Positions 19,413 through 28,079 of a stretch of 64,000 bases of DNA are shown here, one piece after another. The notes under the pieces are model-generated. The model was not told the origin of the DNA. It worked only from the letters and a program-made list of their open reading frames with translations, and ran no database searches. Numbering within the stretch: position 1 is the stretch's first letter; each line of letters begins with the position of its first letter. Both the position numbers and the translations under genes were made by a program. The DNA comes from Paenibacillus aquistagni (lineage in GTDB: Bacteria > Bacillota > Bacilli > Paenibacillales > Paenibacillaceae): assembly GCF_900177815.1 (NCBI RefSeq), contig NZ_FXAZ01000012.1, forward strand, positions 1 through 64,000. Direction: 5' to 3'.

Positions 19413-19738
19413 GCTAGAATAAGAGGAATACTTACAATAAAACATGAACAACACACTTTTTAGAGTGAAAAGGTTTAACAACCAAGGCGTTTTCCTATAC
19501 TGATTCATAGTATCGATCGCAGAAATTAGAATGGAATTAACGATCATTTCCTTTGTGTTTGTACACCCACTTATGGTAGAGTAAAAGGGCGTGATCCCCC
19601 ACGGGGAGGGCATCTTTTCATTGACACAACAGTACCAGTGTGATAAAGTGTATCAGGTAGCCCTAAATTTGCGTACGTTTTAGGTTAATTTTTTGGCGCT
19701 TCTTATCTAATAGTGGTGTCTTTCAGGAGGTGTACAAC
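19413..19738. other. Intergenic region sigH to rpmG
   Basis: No gene is seen. It contains a CCCC/GGGG hairpin around 19592-19609 and a likely promoter at 19621-19649 for rpmG-secE-nusG. The rest is AT-rich without recognised motifs. Confidence 0.5.
19621..19649 (+). promoter_or_regulatory. Promoter of rpmG-secE-nusG
   Basis: A consensus TTGACA at 19621-19626 lies 17 bases from TAAAGT at 19644-19649 (GATAAA with a 16-base spacer is an alternative -10). It is 90 bases before rpmG. Confidence 0.6.
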
Positions 19739-19888
19739 ATGCGCGTTATTATTACGATGGCTTGCACGAATTGCAAACAACGCAACTATACAACTACGAA
19801 GAATAAGCGTAATCACCCAGACCGCATCGAGTTGAAGAAGTATTGTAAATTCTGCAACGAGCAAACTGCACATCGCGAAACAAGATAA
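19739..19888 (+). CDS. rpmG: Large ribosomal subunit protein bL33
   Basis: A 49-aa protein of the 50S subunit. Two CxxC pairs (CTNC and CKFC) mark the zinc-binding form, and the end TAHRETR is typical. CAGGAGGTG precedes ATG 19739. It sits directly before secE and nusG, the usual rpmG-secE-nusG order. Confidence 0.96.
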   Translation: MRVIITMACTNCKQRNYTTTKNKRNHPDRIELKKYCKFCNEQTAHRETR

Positions 19889-19907
19889 GTCAGAGGAGGG
19901 GTAGTCC

Positions 19908-20117
19908 GTGGCTTTCTTAGGTAAGATGAAACAAAGTTTCGGTTCGATGTTTTCCTTCTTTGGAGACAGTTGGGGCGAGTTAAAGAAAGTTCGCTGGCCT
20001 AACCGTAAAGAGCTTACAAGTTATACGATTGTAGTACTTTGCACGGTCGTGTTTGTTGCGCTTTATTTTTGGGTGTTGGACATCGGGATTTCTGCGATCG
20101 TCGAAGCGATTATCTAA
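19908..20117 (+). CDS. secE: Protein translocase subunit SecE
   Basis: A 69-aa single-span subunit of the SecYEG channel. The conserved amphipathic segment ELKKVRWPNRKEL precedes one membrane helix (YTIVVLCTVVFVALYFWVL). The start is GTG 19908 after GAGGAGGGG. The short one-helix form is standard for Gram-positive bacteria. Confidence 0.96.
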   Translation: MAFLGKMKQSFGSMFSFFGDSWGELKKVRWPNRKELTSYTIVVLCTVVFVALYFWVLDIGISAIVEAII

Positions 20118-20142
20118 TATAAGTCCCAAGGTGGCCTGAATA

Positions 20143-20676
20143 ATGGAAAAAAGATGGTATGTTGTTCATACCTATTCCGGGTATGAAAACAAGGTTAAGG
20201 CGAATTTGGAGAAGCGTGTAGAATCCATGGGTATGGAAGACAAGATATTCCGCGTTCTTGTTCCGATGGAAGAAGAAGTGGTGAACAAAGACGGGAAGAA
20301 AAAGACCGTTATGCGTAAAGTTTACCCGGGGTATGTACTTGTGGAAATGATTCAGACAGATGAGTCTTGGTATGTTGTTCGCAATACGCCAGGGGTCACT
20401 GGTTTTGTCGGTTCTACCGGTTCGGGGTCCAAGCCTATTCCGCTGCTTCCTGAAGAAGTGGAGCAAATCCTCAAGACTATGGGGATGGAAGAGCCGAGAC
20501 CTTCAGTTGAATTCGATCTCAAGGAGTCTGTGCGTATTAAAGTCGGTCCTTTTGCCAACTTTGTAGGTACAGTCGAAGAGATTGTGACGGAAAAGCAGAA
20601 GCTTAAAGTTCACGTTAACATGTTTGGTAGAGAAACCCCGCTTGAACTGGATTACCATCAAGTGGAGAAGATTTAA
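20143..20676 (+). CDS. nusG: Transcription termination/antitermination protein NusG
   Basis: A 177-aa elongation factor. The N-terminal NGN domain starts WYVVHTYSGYENKVKANLEKR, and a C-terminal KOW domain contains VGPFANFVGTVEEI. It binds RNA polymerase and links to ribosomes. It lies 25 bases after secE. Confidence 0.97.
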   Translation: MEKRWYVVHTYSGYENKVKANLEKRVESMGMEDKIFRVLVPMEEEVVNKDGKKKTVMRKVYPGYVLVEMIQTDESWYVVRNTPGVTGFVGSTGSGSKPIPLLPEEVEQILKTMGMEEPRPSVEFDLKESVRIKVGPFANFVGTVEEIVTEKQKLKVHVNMFGRETPLELDYHQVEKI

Positions 20677-20752
20677 TAGATCTTGTATAGGTTTCTTAAG
20701 CGTGGGTTAGGAATCATTCCGCCCACTTAATTAGCGTAAGGAGGTGCACGAC

Positions 20753-21178
20753 GTGGCGAAAAAAGTCATTAAAGTTGTGAAATTGCAAATTCCTGCAGGG
20801 AAGGCGAATCCTGCACCACCAGTTGGTCCTGCATTGGGTCAAGCGGGTGTGAACATTATGGCGTTCACGAAGGAATTTAACGCGAGAACTGCAGAGCAAG
20901 TAGGATTGATTATTCCTGTTGAGATCTCTGTATTCGAGGACCGTTCCTTCACATTTATCACAAAAACTCCGCCAGCTGCAGTATTGCTGAAAAAAGCGGC
21001 TAAAATCGAGAAGGGTTCCGGCGAACCTAACAAGAAAAAAGTAGCTACAGTAAAACGCAGCGCTGTTCAAGAAATCGCTCAAACGAAGATGGAAGACTTG
21101 AACGCAGCAACTGTGGAAGCAGCAATGCGCATGGTTGAAGGTACAGCTCGTAGCATGGGTATCGTAATCGAAGACTAA
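20753..21178 (+). CDS. rplK: Large ribosomal subunit protein uL11
   Basis: A 141-aa 50S stalk-base protein. It begins [19 protein letters not shown] with the proline-rich [16 protein letters not shown] linker region of L11, followed by the rRNA-binding C-terminal domain. GGAGG at 20740-20744 is 8 bases from GTG 20753. It is paired with rplA. Confidence 0.97.
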   Translation: MAKKVIKVVKLQIPAGKANPAPPVGPALGQAGVNIMAFTKEFNARTAEQVGLIIPVEISVFEDRSFTFITKTPPAAVLLKKAAKIEKGSGEPNKKKVATVKRSAVQEIAQTKMEDLNAATVEAAMRMVEGTARSMGIVIED

Positions 21179-21239
21179 TTCGTAGTCTTCTTATACTGTG
21201 GGAGGTTTATCCGTTAATACCACAAAGGAGGAAATACAA

Positions 21240-21932
21240 ATGGCTAAACGCGGTAAAAAGTATATCGAAGCTGCAAAGCTTATCGATAAAGATGCAGTAT
21301 ATGAGCCAGCTGAAGCAATTGAGTTGGTAAAAAAAGCAGCAGTAGCTAAATTCGACGAAACAGTTGAAGTAGCTGTTCGCTTGGGTGTAGACCCTCGTAA
21401 GCAAGACCAAGCAGTTCGTGGTGTTGTTGTCCTTCCTCATGGAACAGGTAAAACAAAACGCGTACTCGTTTTCGCTAAAGGCGATAAAGCAAAAGAAGCA
21501 GAAGCAGCTGGTGCGGACTATGTTGGAGATCAAGATCTCATCAACAAAATCCAACAAGGCTGGTTCGAATTCGATGTCTGCGTAGCAACACCAGACATGA
21601 TGAGTGAAGTAGGTAAATTGGGACGTATCCTCGGTGGTAAAGGTCTCATGCCTAACCCTAAAGCCGGTACGGTTACTTTCGACGTTACTAAAGCTGTTCA
21701 AGAAATCAAAGCTGGTAAAATCGAATACCGTCTGGACAAAGCAGGTCAAATCCATGCACCTATCGGTAAAGTATCCTTCGATGCTGACAAGTTGAACGAA
21801 AACTTGAAATCATTGGTTGATGCATTGAACCGTGCGAAGCCAGCTTCTGCAAAAGGTGTATATCTGAAGAACATTTCTGTTTCTTCTACGATGGGACCGG
21901 CAGCACGTGTAAACACAACTTCTTACCGTTAA
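21240..21932 (+). CDS. rplA: Large ribosomal subunit protein uL1
   Basis: A 230-aa L1-stalk protein and likely translational autoregulator of rplK-rplA. It contains [18 protein letters not shown] and [12 protein letters not shown], both diagnostic. AAAGGAGG precedes ATG 21240; the longer frame from 21198 was dropped. Confidence 0.97.
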   Translation: MAKRGKKYIEAAKLIDKDAVYEPAEAIELVKKAAVAKFDETVEVAVRLGVDPRKQDQAVRGVVVLPHGTGKTKRVLVFAKGDKAKEAEAAGADYVGDQDLINKIQQGWFEFDVCVATPDMMSEVGKLGRILGGKGLMPNPKAGTVTFDVTKAVQEIKAGKIEYRLDKAGQIHAPIGKVSFDADKLNENLKSLVDALNRAKPASAKGVYLKNISVSSTMGPAARVNTTSYR

Positions 21933-21966
21933 GATTTCAGTCTCAATTGGTAAGTCACGGAATCTG

Positions 21967-21996
21967 TTGACAATCGTCGATGGATCGTGGTACTCT
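21967..21996 (+). promoter_or_regulatory. Promoter of rplJ-rplL
   Basis: TTGACA at 21967-21972 and TACTCT at 21991-21996 with an 18-base spacer and a TGG immediately before the -10. The start point is near 22003, upstream of the L10 leader. Confidence 0.72.
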
Positions 21997-22002
21997 TATG
22001 AA

Positions 22003-22174
22003 GTTGTTGTGAACAACGTGATCTAACATTGAATAATCGTACCGTAGACAGTAGGTGCCGCAAGGCTTAATCTCCTACCGAGGTGTTCGAATAGAAGGAG
22101 TGCGAGGGTGTGTAGTTTGCCTGCACATCATTCGCTCGTGATGCCTCTGTAGAATACCTGCAGAGGCTTTTCTT
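22003..22174 (+). ncRNA. Ribosomal protein L10 leader with attenuator
   Basis: The region between the promoter and rplJ has the length and layout of the Firmicute L10 leader: a complex 5' structure thought to bind the L10-L12 complex, then a terminator hairpin GCCTCTG (22143-22149) with CAGAGGC (22161-22167) followed by TTTTCTT. Excess L10-L12 is expected to cause premature termination. Assignment rests on position and the terminator, not on a covariance search. Confidence 0.72.
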
Positions 22175-22242
22175 ATGCTCGAGTAGGCCGGAATTGTCGG
22201 ACAGGATGCGGTTGATAAACAATCTTGTAGGAGGTGGATCGA

Positions 22243-22746
22243 GTGGCAAACGCAAAAATTATCGAAGCGAAACAAGGCACGGTTAATGAAATTGCTGACA
22301 AATTGCGCAATAGCGTAACAACAGTAGTTGCTGACTACCGTGGATTGAACGTTTCTCAAGTAACTGAGCTTCGTAAGCAACTTCGTGAAGCTGGCGTAGA
22401 ATTCCAAGTATTGAAAAATACAATGGTTCGCCGTGCGACAGCAGAAGCTGAATTAAGTGAGCTTGACCAAGCATTGACTGGTCCTACAGCAATCGCGTTC
22501 AGCCGTGAAGACGCAGTAGCGCCTGCGAAGATCCTTCACGATTTCGCTAAGAAGAACGAAGCGCTTGAAATCAAAGGTGGCGTTGTAGAAGGCCGCGTTG
22601 TTGATGTAGAGCAAATCCAAGCACTTGCAGCATTGCCAAACCGCGAAGGTTTGCTGTCCATGTTGCTCAGCGTGCTTCAAGCACCAATGCGCAACTTCGC
22701 ACTTGCAGTCAAAGCTGTTGCAGAGAAGCAAGAAGCAGAAGCGTAA
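22243..22746 (+). CDS. rplJ: Large ribosomal subunit protein uL10
   Basis: A 167-aa stalk protein that anchors L7/L12 dimers. It starts [20 protein letters not shown] and contains [16 protein letters not shown] and the C-terminal helix that binds L12. GTG 22243 was chosen (GGAGG at 22230-22234, 8-base spacing) over the GTG at 22234, which overlaps the ribosome-binding site. Confidence 0.96.
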   Translation: MANAKIIEAKQGTVNEIADKLRNSVTTVVADYRGLNVSQVTELRKQLREAGVEFQVLKNTMVRRATAEAELSELDQALTGPTAIAFSREDAVAPAKILHDFAKKNEALEIKGGVVEGRVVDVEQIQALAALPNREGLLSMLLSVLQAPMRNFALAVKAVAEKQEAEA

Positions 22747-22809
22747 GATTGAGGTTCGGAACGACCGATATCGCAATATAAATCATTTATTAAATTGGAG
22801 GGTATCCTA

Positions 22810-23172
22810 ATGAGCAAAGAGCAAATCTTGGAAGCCATTAAAGGCATGTCCGTATTGGAATTGAACGACCTTGTTAAAGCAATCGAAGAAGAATTCGGCG
22901 TAACAGCTGCTGCACCAGTAGCAGTAGTTGGCGGCGGCGCAGCAGAAGCTGCAGCTGAGCAATCCGAATTCGACGTAGTCTTGACTAACCCAGGTGCTGG
23001 CAAGATCAACGTTATCAAAGTAGTTCGCGAAATCACTGGTCTTGGCTTGAAAGAAGCTAAAGAAGTTGTTGATAACGCTCCTAAAGCAGTTAAAGAAAAA
23101 GTTAGCAAAGAAGAAGCAGAAGCTGTTAAAGCTAAGCTTGAAGAAGCTGGCGCAACTGTTGAACTTAAATAG
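22810..23172 (+). CDS. rplL: Large ribosomal subunit protein bL12
   Basis: A 120-aa stalk protein that recruits translation factors. It shows the N-terminal dimerisation helix ([18 protein letters not shown]), the Ala/Gly-rich hinge ([17 protein letters not shown]) and the C-terminal factor-binding domain ([16 protein letters not shown]). TTGGAGGG precedes ATG 22810. A strong terminator follows. Confidence 0.98.
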   Translation: MSKEQILEAIKGMSVLELNDLVKAIEEEFGVTAAAPVAVVGGGAAEAAAEQSEFDVVLTNPGAGKINVIKVVREITGLGLKEAKEVVDNAPKAVKEKVSKEEAEAVKAKLEEAGATVELK

Positions 23173-23194
23173 TCATCGTTGTGACTGTAAGTAT

Positions 23195-23228
23195 AAACCC
23201 CTTGAAGACTCTTCAAGGGGTTTATTGT
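23195..23228 (+). terminator. Terminator after rplL
   Basis: A 13-bp perfect stem (23195-23207 with 23211-23223, core CCCCTTGAAG) closed by a 3-base loop and followed by TTTATT. It limits readthrough from the stalk genes into ybxB and rpoBC. Confidence 0.9.
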
Positions 23229-23325
23229 CTAGGATACGTGAGCTTGCTTAGCAAGCGCTAAAGCCGCGTCTTAGACAATGAACATATGGGCTTGCAGTTC
23301 AGCCGTGGATAGGAGGTATACTCCC

Positions 23326-23934
23326 ATGGATCATTATTATAGCAATAAGCAGCAGGTTGCCCATGATCGCAAGCAGCTGCAGTTTAACTTGAGAGGACAT
23401 GCGCTGCGATTGGTCTCGGATGCAGGCGTTTTTTCCAAGGGTGCAGTCGATTATGGAAGTCAAGTGCTGATTGAGCATATGAAGTTTGCGGAGAACAGCA
23501 AGGTTCTTGATGTAGGCTGTGGGTATGGTCCAATTGGACTTACAGCAGCAAAGCTTGCCCCGCTTGGACAAGTGTATATGGTAGATGTCAATGAACGTGC
23601 GCTTGCACTTGCAAAAGAGAACGCCAAGCTTAATGCGATCACCAATGTCACGATCTTTGAAAGTGATGCTTTGGCAGCAGTACATGATAGAGACTTTGAT
23701 GTCATTCTGACCAATCCGCCTATTCGGGCGGGCAAGGAAGTGGTACATCGAATCTTTGCAGAGGCGTATGAACATCTCGCGATTGGCGGGAGCTTGTGGA
23801 TTGTCATTCAGAAGAAGCAAGGTGCTCCATCTGCGGTAGCGAAGCTGGAATCTCTTTTTGGAGAAGGGCAAGTAGAAGAGGTAGCGAAGGACAAAGGATA
23901 TCGAATCTATCAAGCCATTAAGTCCAACATATAG
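23326..23934 (+). CDS. ybxB: Class I SAM methyltransferase YbxB, RsmC-like
   Basis: A 202-aa methyltransferase. Motif I VLDVGCGYGPIGL lies near residues 62-74, and the catalytic loop is NPPIRAGK, the NPP[IFY] signature of N-methyltransferases acting on base amino groups. The family includes RsmC (16S G1207); the substrate here is unproven. AGGAGG precedes ATG 23326. It lies between rplL and rpoB as in Bacillus. Confidence 0.88.
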   Translation: MDHYYSNKQQVAHDRKQLQFNLRGHALRLVSDAGVFSKGAVDYGSQVLIEHMKFAENSKVLDVGCGYGPIGLTAAKLAPLGQVYMVDVNERALALAKENAKLNAITNVTIFESDALAAVHDRDFDVILTNPPIRAGKEVVHRIFAEAYEHLAIGGSLWIVIQKKQGAPSAVAKLESLFGEGQVEEVAKDKGYRIYQAIKSNI

Positions 23935-23973
23935 GTTAATTTAGAGGAATTGAAATAAAATGTGTTTCAAAAG

Positions 23974-24002
23974 TTGACTCTGATAAACCATTATGTTATT
24001 AT
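23974..24002 (+). promoter_or_regulatory. rpoBC promoter P1
   Basis: TTGACT at 23974-23979 and TATTAT at 23997-24002 are 17 bases apart. It lies 40 bases after ybxB and about 350 bases before rpoB. Confidence 0.72.
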
Positions 24003-24076
24003 TATATAATGTCAGTATTAGGATGGTCTCCATGTCTTTACTTGACTAAAATGTCAAGCCCTTTTTTGAAAAAGGA

Positions 24077-24106
24077 TGCATACATTTTCGTTAACTAACG
24101 TATAAT
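24077..24106 (+). promoter_or_regulatory. Possible rpoBC promoter P2
   Basis: A perfect TATAAT at 24101-24106 has only a weak -35 (TGCATA at 24077-24082, 18-base spacer). A small inverted repeat CGTTA-AC-TAACG (24089-24100) lies against the -10. Confidence 0.4.
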
Positions 24107-24166
24107 GTTTACATTTTGGGCAAGTCTATCGGATATGAAGAGATCATGAAACGGTGAGAAATAACG

Positions 24167-24226
24167 GCACGAACATACGGCGTCCATCGCAACTTGTTGC
24201 GCAAGGTCGTGATCGTGCGTTTTTTG
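24167..24226 (+). terminator. Candidate attenuator in the rpoB leader
   Basis: GCACGA (24167-24172) pairs with TCGTGC (24213-24218) and encloses a perfect CGCAAC-TT-GTTGCG hairpin (24188-24201). The sequence continues with GTTTTTTGTCTTTT. The shape is that of an intrinsic terminator inside the leader, 120 bases before rpoB. Confidence 0.5.
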
Positions 24227-24349
24227 TCTTTTGCTTCTCACAATTCCAAATTATTACGTTTTGGGTGTCCTTTCGTGGACTTTATTATAAAGGATGACGA
24301 AAAGGATTCGCAATTCATTTTTTTAGTAGACATGAGGGGTGAGTATAAG

Positions 24350-27300
24350 TTGGCAGGACATCTTGTTCAAAATGGGCGACGCACTCGGCGTAGTTACGCG
24401 CGCATCAAAGAAGTTCTCGAAGTTCCGAACTTGATCGAAATCCAACAGAAATCGTACCAATGGTTTTTGGATGAAGGATTGAGAGAAATGTTCCAAGACA
24501 TCTCTCCGATTCAGGATTTCACAGGTAATCTTGTTCTGGAATTCGTCGATTACAGCTTGGGTGAGCCGAAATACTCGGTCGATGAATCAAAAGAACGTGA
24601 TGTAACATATGCAGCACCGCTTCGTGTGAAGGTGCGTCTTCTTAATAAAGAAACCGGCGAAGTGAAGGAACAAGAAGTGTTCATGGGAGATTTCCCTCTT
24701 ATGACCGAAACGGGTACCTTCATTATCAACGGCGCAGAACGCGTAATCGTCAGCCAGTTAGTTCGATCCCCAAGTGTCTATTTCAGCACGAAACTTGACA
24801 AGAACGGGAAGAAAAACTACTCGGCTACCGTTATCCCTAACCGTGGCGCGTGGCTAGAACTAGAGACAGATGCGAAGGACATCATTTATGTGCGTATTGA
24901 CCGCACACGTAAGATTCCAGTTACTGTACTCTTGCGTTCGCTAGGCTTCGGTACGGATGAGCAAATCTTAGAATTGCTCGGACATGATGAATATATTCGC
25001 AATACGCTGGACAAGGACAACACGGATTCTACGGAAAAAGCGCTGATCGAGATCTATGAGCGTCTTCGTCCGGGTGAACCGCCTACGCTTGACAATGCAA
25101 AGAGCTTGCTGATTGCTCGCTTCTTTGATCCAAAGCGTTATGATCTAGCGAATGTTGGTCGTTATAAGATCAACAAGAAGCTTCATATCAAAAACCGTCT
25201 GTTCAATCAACGTCTGGCTGAAACCTTGGTTGATGTTGACACAGGAGAAATTATCGCGGAAGCAGGTCAAGTGATTGATCGCCGCTTGCTTGATGAGATT
25301 CTCCCGCGTCTGGAGTCTGATGTTGGCTTCAAGACATATCAAGTGGCGGGTGGAGTGCTGGATACGGAAGATATTCCGCTCCAATGTATTAATGTATTCT
25401 CCCCGATTGAAGATGGTAAAGTCATAAAAGTTATTTCCAACGGCTTGATTGACAAGTCCGTTAAACATATCACACAGTCGGATATCATTGCATCGATTAA
25501 CTACTTTATTAATCTCTTGCATGGTATCGGGGACACAGACGATATTGACCACTTGGGTAACCGTCGTTTGCGTTCGGTAGGCGAGCTCCTTCAGAACCAA
25601 TTCCGCATTGGTCTATCTCGTATGGAGCGTGTGGTTCGTGAACGTATGTCCATTCAGGATGCAAACGTGATTACGCCTCAGGCGCTGATCAACATTCGTC
25701 CTGTTATTGCGTCGATCAAGGAGTTCTTCGGAAGCTCCCAGCTCTCGCAGTTTATGGACCAAACGAACCCGCTTGCTGAGTTGACGCACAAACGCCGTTT
25801 GTCCGCTCTTGGACCTGGTGGTTTGACGCGTGAGCGCGCAGGCTTCGAAGTTCGAGACGTTCATCCATCCCACTATGGCCGTATGTGTCCAATCGAGACG
25901 CCAGAGGGTCCGAACATCGGTTTGATCAACTCCTTGTCTACATTCGCTCGCGTGAATGAATATGGATTTATCGAAGCGCCTTACCGCTGGGTAGATCCGA
26001 AGACAGGCAATGTGTCGGATCATATTGACTACATGACCGCTGATGAGGAAGACAACTACGTTGTAGCTCAGGCGAATGCACCGTTGAATGAGGATGGTTC
26101 GTTCCGTGATGAGACAGCGATTGTTCGTTATAACAAACAATCTGACAACATTTTGACGATGCCGACTGATCGTATTGACTACATGGACGTATCGCCAAAA
26201 CAAGTTGTGTCCGTCGCAACAGCCTTGATTCCGTTCTTGGAAAACGATGACTCTAACCGTGCGCTCATGGGATCAAACATGCAGCGTCAGGCGGTACCTC
26301 TTCTGATACCGCAGGCGCCATTCGTTGGTACAGGTATGGAACACAAGTCTGCAAAAGACTCTGGTGTATGTATTGTATCCAAAGTGGACGGGGTTATTGA
26401 ACGCGTAAATGCAACAGAGATCCAAGTCCGCGAGATTCAAGTGATTGACGGTAGAGAGGTCCGCGGCGACCTTGTTAAATATAAGCTTCAAAAATTCATG
26501 CGTTCCAACCAAGGAACTTGCATCAACCAGCGTCCGCTTGCGAAAAAGGGCGATGTGGTGAAGAAGGGCGACATCCTAGCAGATGGACCTTCTACGGAGA
26601 TGGGAGAGTTGGCGCTTGGACGCAACGTGGTCGTTGCCTTCATGACATGGGAAGGTTACAACTACGAGGATGCGATTCTGTTGTCCGAGAAGCTCGTGAA
26701 AGAAGATGTGTATACCTCTATTCATATCGAGGAATACGAGTCTGAAGCGCGTGATACGAAGCTTGGACCAGAAGAGATTACTCGTGACATTCCTAACGTT
26801 GGTGAAGAAGCGCTGAAGAACTTGGATGAGCGCGGAATTATCCGTGTTGGTGCCGAGATCAAGGCAGGAGATATTCTTGTTGGTAAAGTAACGCCTAAAG
26901 GTGTAACGGAGCTGACAGCCGAAGAGCGCTTGCTGCATGCAATCTTTGGTGAAAAAGCTCGCGAGGTTCGTGATACATCCTTGCGTGTGCCGCATGGTAC
27001 TGACGGTATTGTCGTAGACGTTAAAGTCTTTACTCGTGAAAATGGCGACGAGCTGCCACCAGGCGTTAACCAACTCGTTCGTGCTTACATTGCTCAAAAA
27101 CGTAAAATCTCTGAAGGGGATAAAATGGCGGGACGCCACGGTAACAAGGGTGTCATCGCACGTATCCTTCCAGAAGAAGATATGCCGTTCCTTCCAGATG
27201 GAACTCCAGTTCAAGTTGTCTTGAACCCGCTAGGTGTACCATCTCGTATGAACATCGGTCAGGTGCTTGAGGTTCACTTGGGCATGGCTGCTCGCTACCT

Positions 27301-27892
27301 CGGCATGCACATGGCAACGCCGGTATTCGATGGTGCGACCGAGTACGACGTATTCGATACGATGGAAGAAGCAGGCATGCAGCGCAATGGTAAGACGGTC
27401 TTGTATGATGGACGTACAGGTGAGCGCTTCGAGCGTGAGGTTACTGTAGGCGTCATGTACATGATCAAACTTGCGCACATGGTTGATGATAAGATTCACG
27501 CCCGTTCTACTGGACCATACTCACTCGTTACGCAGCAGCCGCTCGGTGGTAAAGCACAGTTCGGTGGACAGCGCTTCGGTGAGATGGAGGTATGGGCACT
27601 TGAGGCATACGGTGCAGCCTACACACTTCAAGAGATTCTTACCGTCAAGTCCGATGACGTGGTTGGCCGCGTGAAGACGTATGAGTCGATCGTCAAAGGC
27701 GAGAACGTGCCAGAGCCAGGCGTTCCTGAATCCTTCAAGGTATTGATTAAGGAGCTTCAAAGCTTGGGTATGGACGTGAAGATCTTGACTGAAAACGAAG
27801 AAGAGATTGAAATGCGCGAATTCGACGATGAAGACGATGCACCGCAAGATAAGCTGAACCTTGGCTTAGATGATGATTACGCTGTGGAGTAA
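24350..27892 (+). CDS. rpoB: DNA-directed RNA polymerase subunit beta
   Basis: An 1180-aa beta subunit. The rifampicin pocket [14 protein letters not shown] at about 461-474 with [12 protein letters not shown] after it is wild type. RHGNKGVI (about 930) and the C-terminal [21 protein letters not shown] are present in part-by-part inspection. The frame is open from 24194, but the family N-terminus [19 protein letters not shown] starts at TTG 24350 behind AGGGGTGA (24335-24342), so a TTG start was chosen. The C-terminal tail is acidic. Confidence 0.97.
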   Translation: MAGHLVQNGRRTRRSYARIKEVLEVPNLIEIQQKSYQWFLDEGLREMFQDISPIQDFTGNLVLEFVDYSLGEPKYSVDESKERDVTYAAPLRVKVRLLNKETGEVKEQEVFMGDFPLMTETGTFIINGAERVIVSQLVRSPSVYFSTKLDKNGKKNYSATVIPNRGAWLELETDAKDIIYVRIDRTRKIPVTVLLRSLGFGTDEQILELLGHDEYIRNTLDKDNTDSTEKALIEIYERLRPGEPPTLDNAKSLLIARFFDPKRYDLANVGRYKINKKLHIKNRLFNQRLAETLVDVDTGEIIAEAGQVIDRRLLDEILPRLESDVGFKTYQVAGGVLDTEDIPLQCINVFSPIEDGKVIKVISNGLIDKSVKHITQSDIIASINYFINLLHGIGDTDDIDHLGNRRLRSVGELLQNQFRIGLSRMERVVRERMSIQDANVITPQALINIRPVIASIKEFFGSSQLSQFMDQTNPLAELTHKRRLSALGPGGLTRERAGFEVRDVHPSHYGRMCPIETPEGPNIGLINSLSTFARVNEYGFIEAPYRWVDPKTGNVSDHIDYMTADEEDNYVVAQANAPLNEDGSFRDETAIVRYNKQSDNILTMPTDRIDYMDVSPKQVVSVATALIPFLENDDSNRALMGSNMQRQAVPLLIPQAPFVGTGMEHKSAKDSGVCIVSKVDGVIERVNATEIQVREIQVIDGREVRGDLVKYKLQKFMRSNQGTCINQRPLAKKGDVVKKGDILADGPSTEMGELALGRNVVVAFMTWEGYNYEDAILLSEKLVKEDVYTSIHIEEYESEARDTKLGPEEITRDIPNVGEEALKNLDERGIIRVGAEIKAGDILVGKVTPKGVTELTAEERLLHAIFGEKAREVRDTSLRVPHGTDGIVVDVKVFTRENGDELPPGVNQLVRAYIAQKRKISEGDKMAGRHGNKGVIARILPEEDMPFLPDGTPVQVVLNPLGVPSRMNIGQVLEVHLGMAARYLGMHMATPVFDGATEYDVFDTMEEAGMQRNGKTVLYDGRTGERFEREVTVGVMYMIKLAHMVDDKIHARSTGPYSLVTQQPLGGKAQFGGQRFGEMEVWALEAYGAAYTLQEILTVKSDDVVGRVKTYESIVKGENVPEPGVPESFKVLIKELQSLGMDVKILTENEEEIEMREFDDEDDAPQDKLNLGLDDDYAVE

Positions 27893-28079
27893 GCATTCAG
27901 GCTGTGGTGGCGGGCCCCTTGGGCGGCTCGCTCCCACGGCGTGATTTTTCTCCATTTTGTGGATATACGATGGTTAGAGATGGGACGCCTCGTACAAGGC
28001 GATTCTCATCGGAAGTTCACTAGGCCGTCTTGCAGTGAGACGGTGATCTCAAGTACAGATTAAGGAGGGTCGCTCCTAG
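27893..28079 (+). other. Structured rpoB-rpoC spacer
   Basis: The 187-base spacer carries several hairpins: a GC-rich one at about 27900-27940, CGCCT/AGGCG at 27986-28001, and CCGTCT/AGACGG at 28025-28043. None has a T run. The rpoC ribosome-binding site lies in AGGAG (28063-28067), which can pair with CTCCT (28073-28077) just before the ATG. This may tune RpoC translation; no promoter is evident. Confidence 0.5.

Larger units (their letters stand above)
23935..24349. other. rpoB upstream and leader region
   Basis: The 415 bases hold no separate gene. They contain a good promoter at 23974-24002, a second consensus -10 at 24101-24106, and a terminator-like structure at 24167-24226 before the rpoB start. 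The frame from 24194 into rpoB is open by chance. Confidence 0.6.

Noticed and set aside
24194-24349. 52-codon N-terminal extension of RpoB
   Set aside because: The extension has no family similarity, covers the terminator-like leader, and a good site precedes TTG 24350, where the family N-terminus begins.
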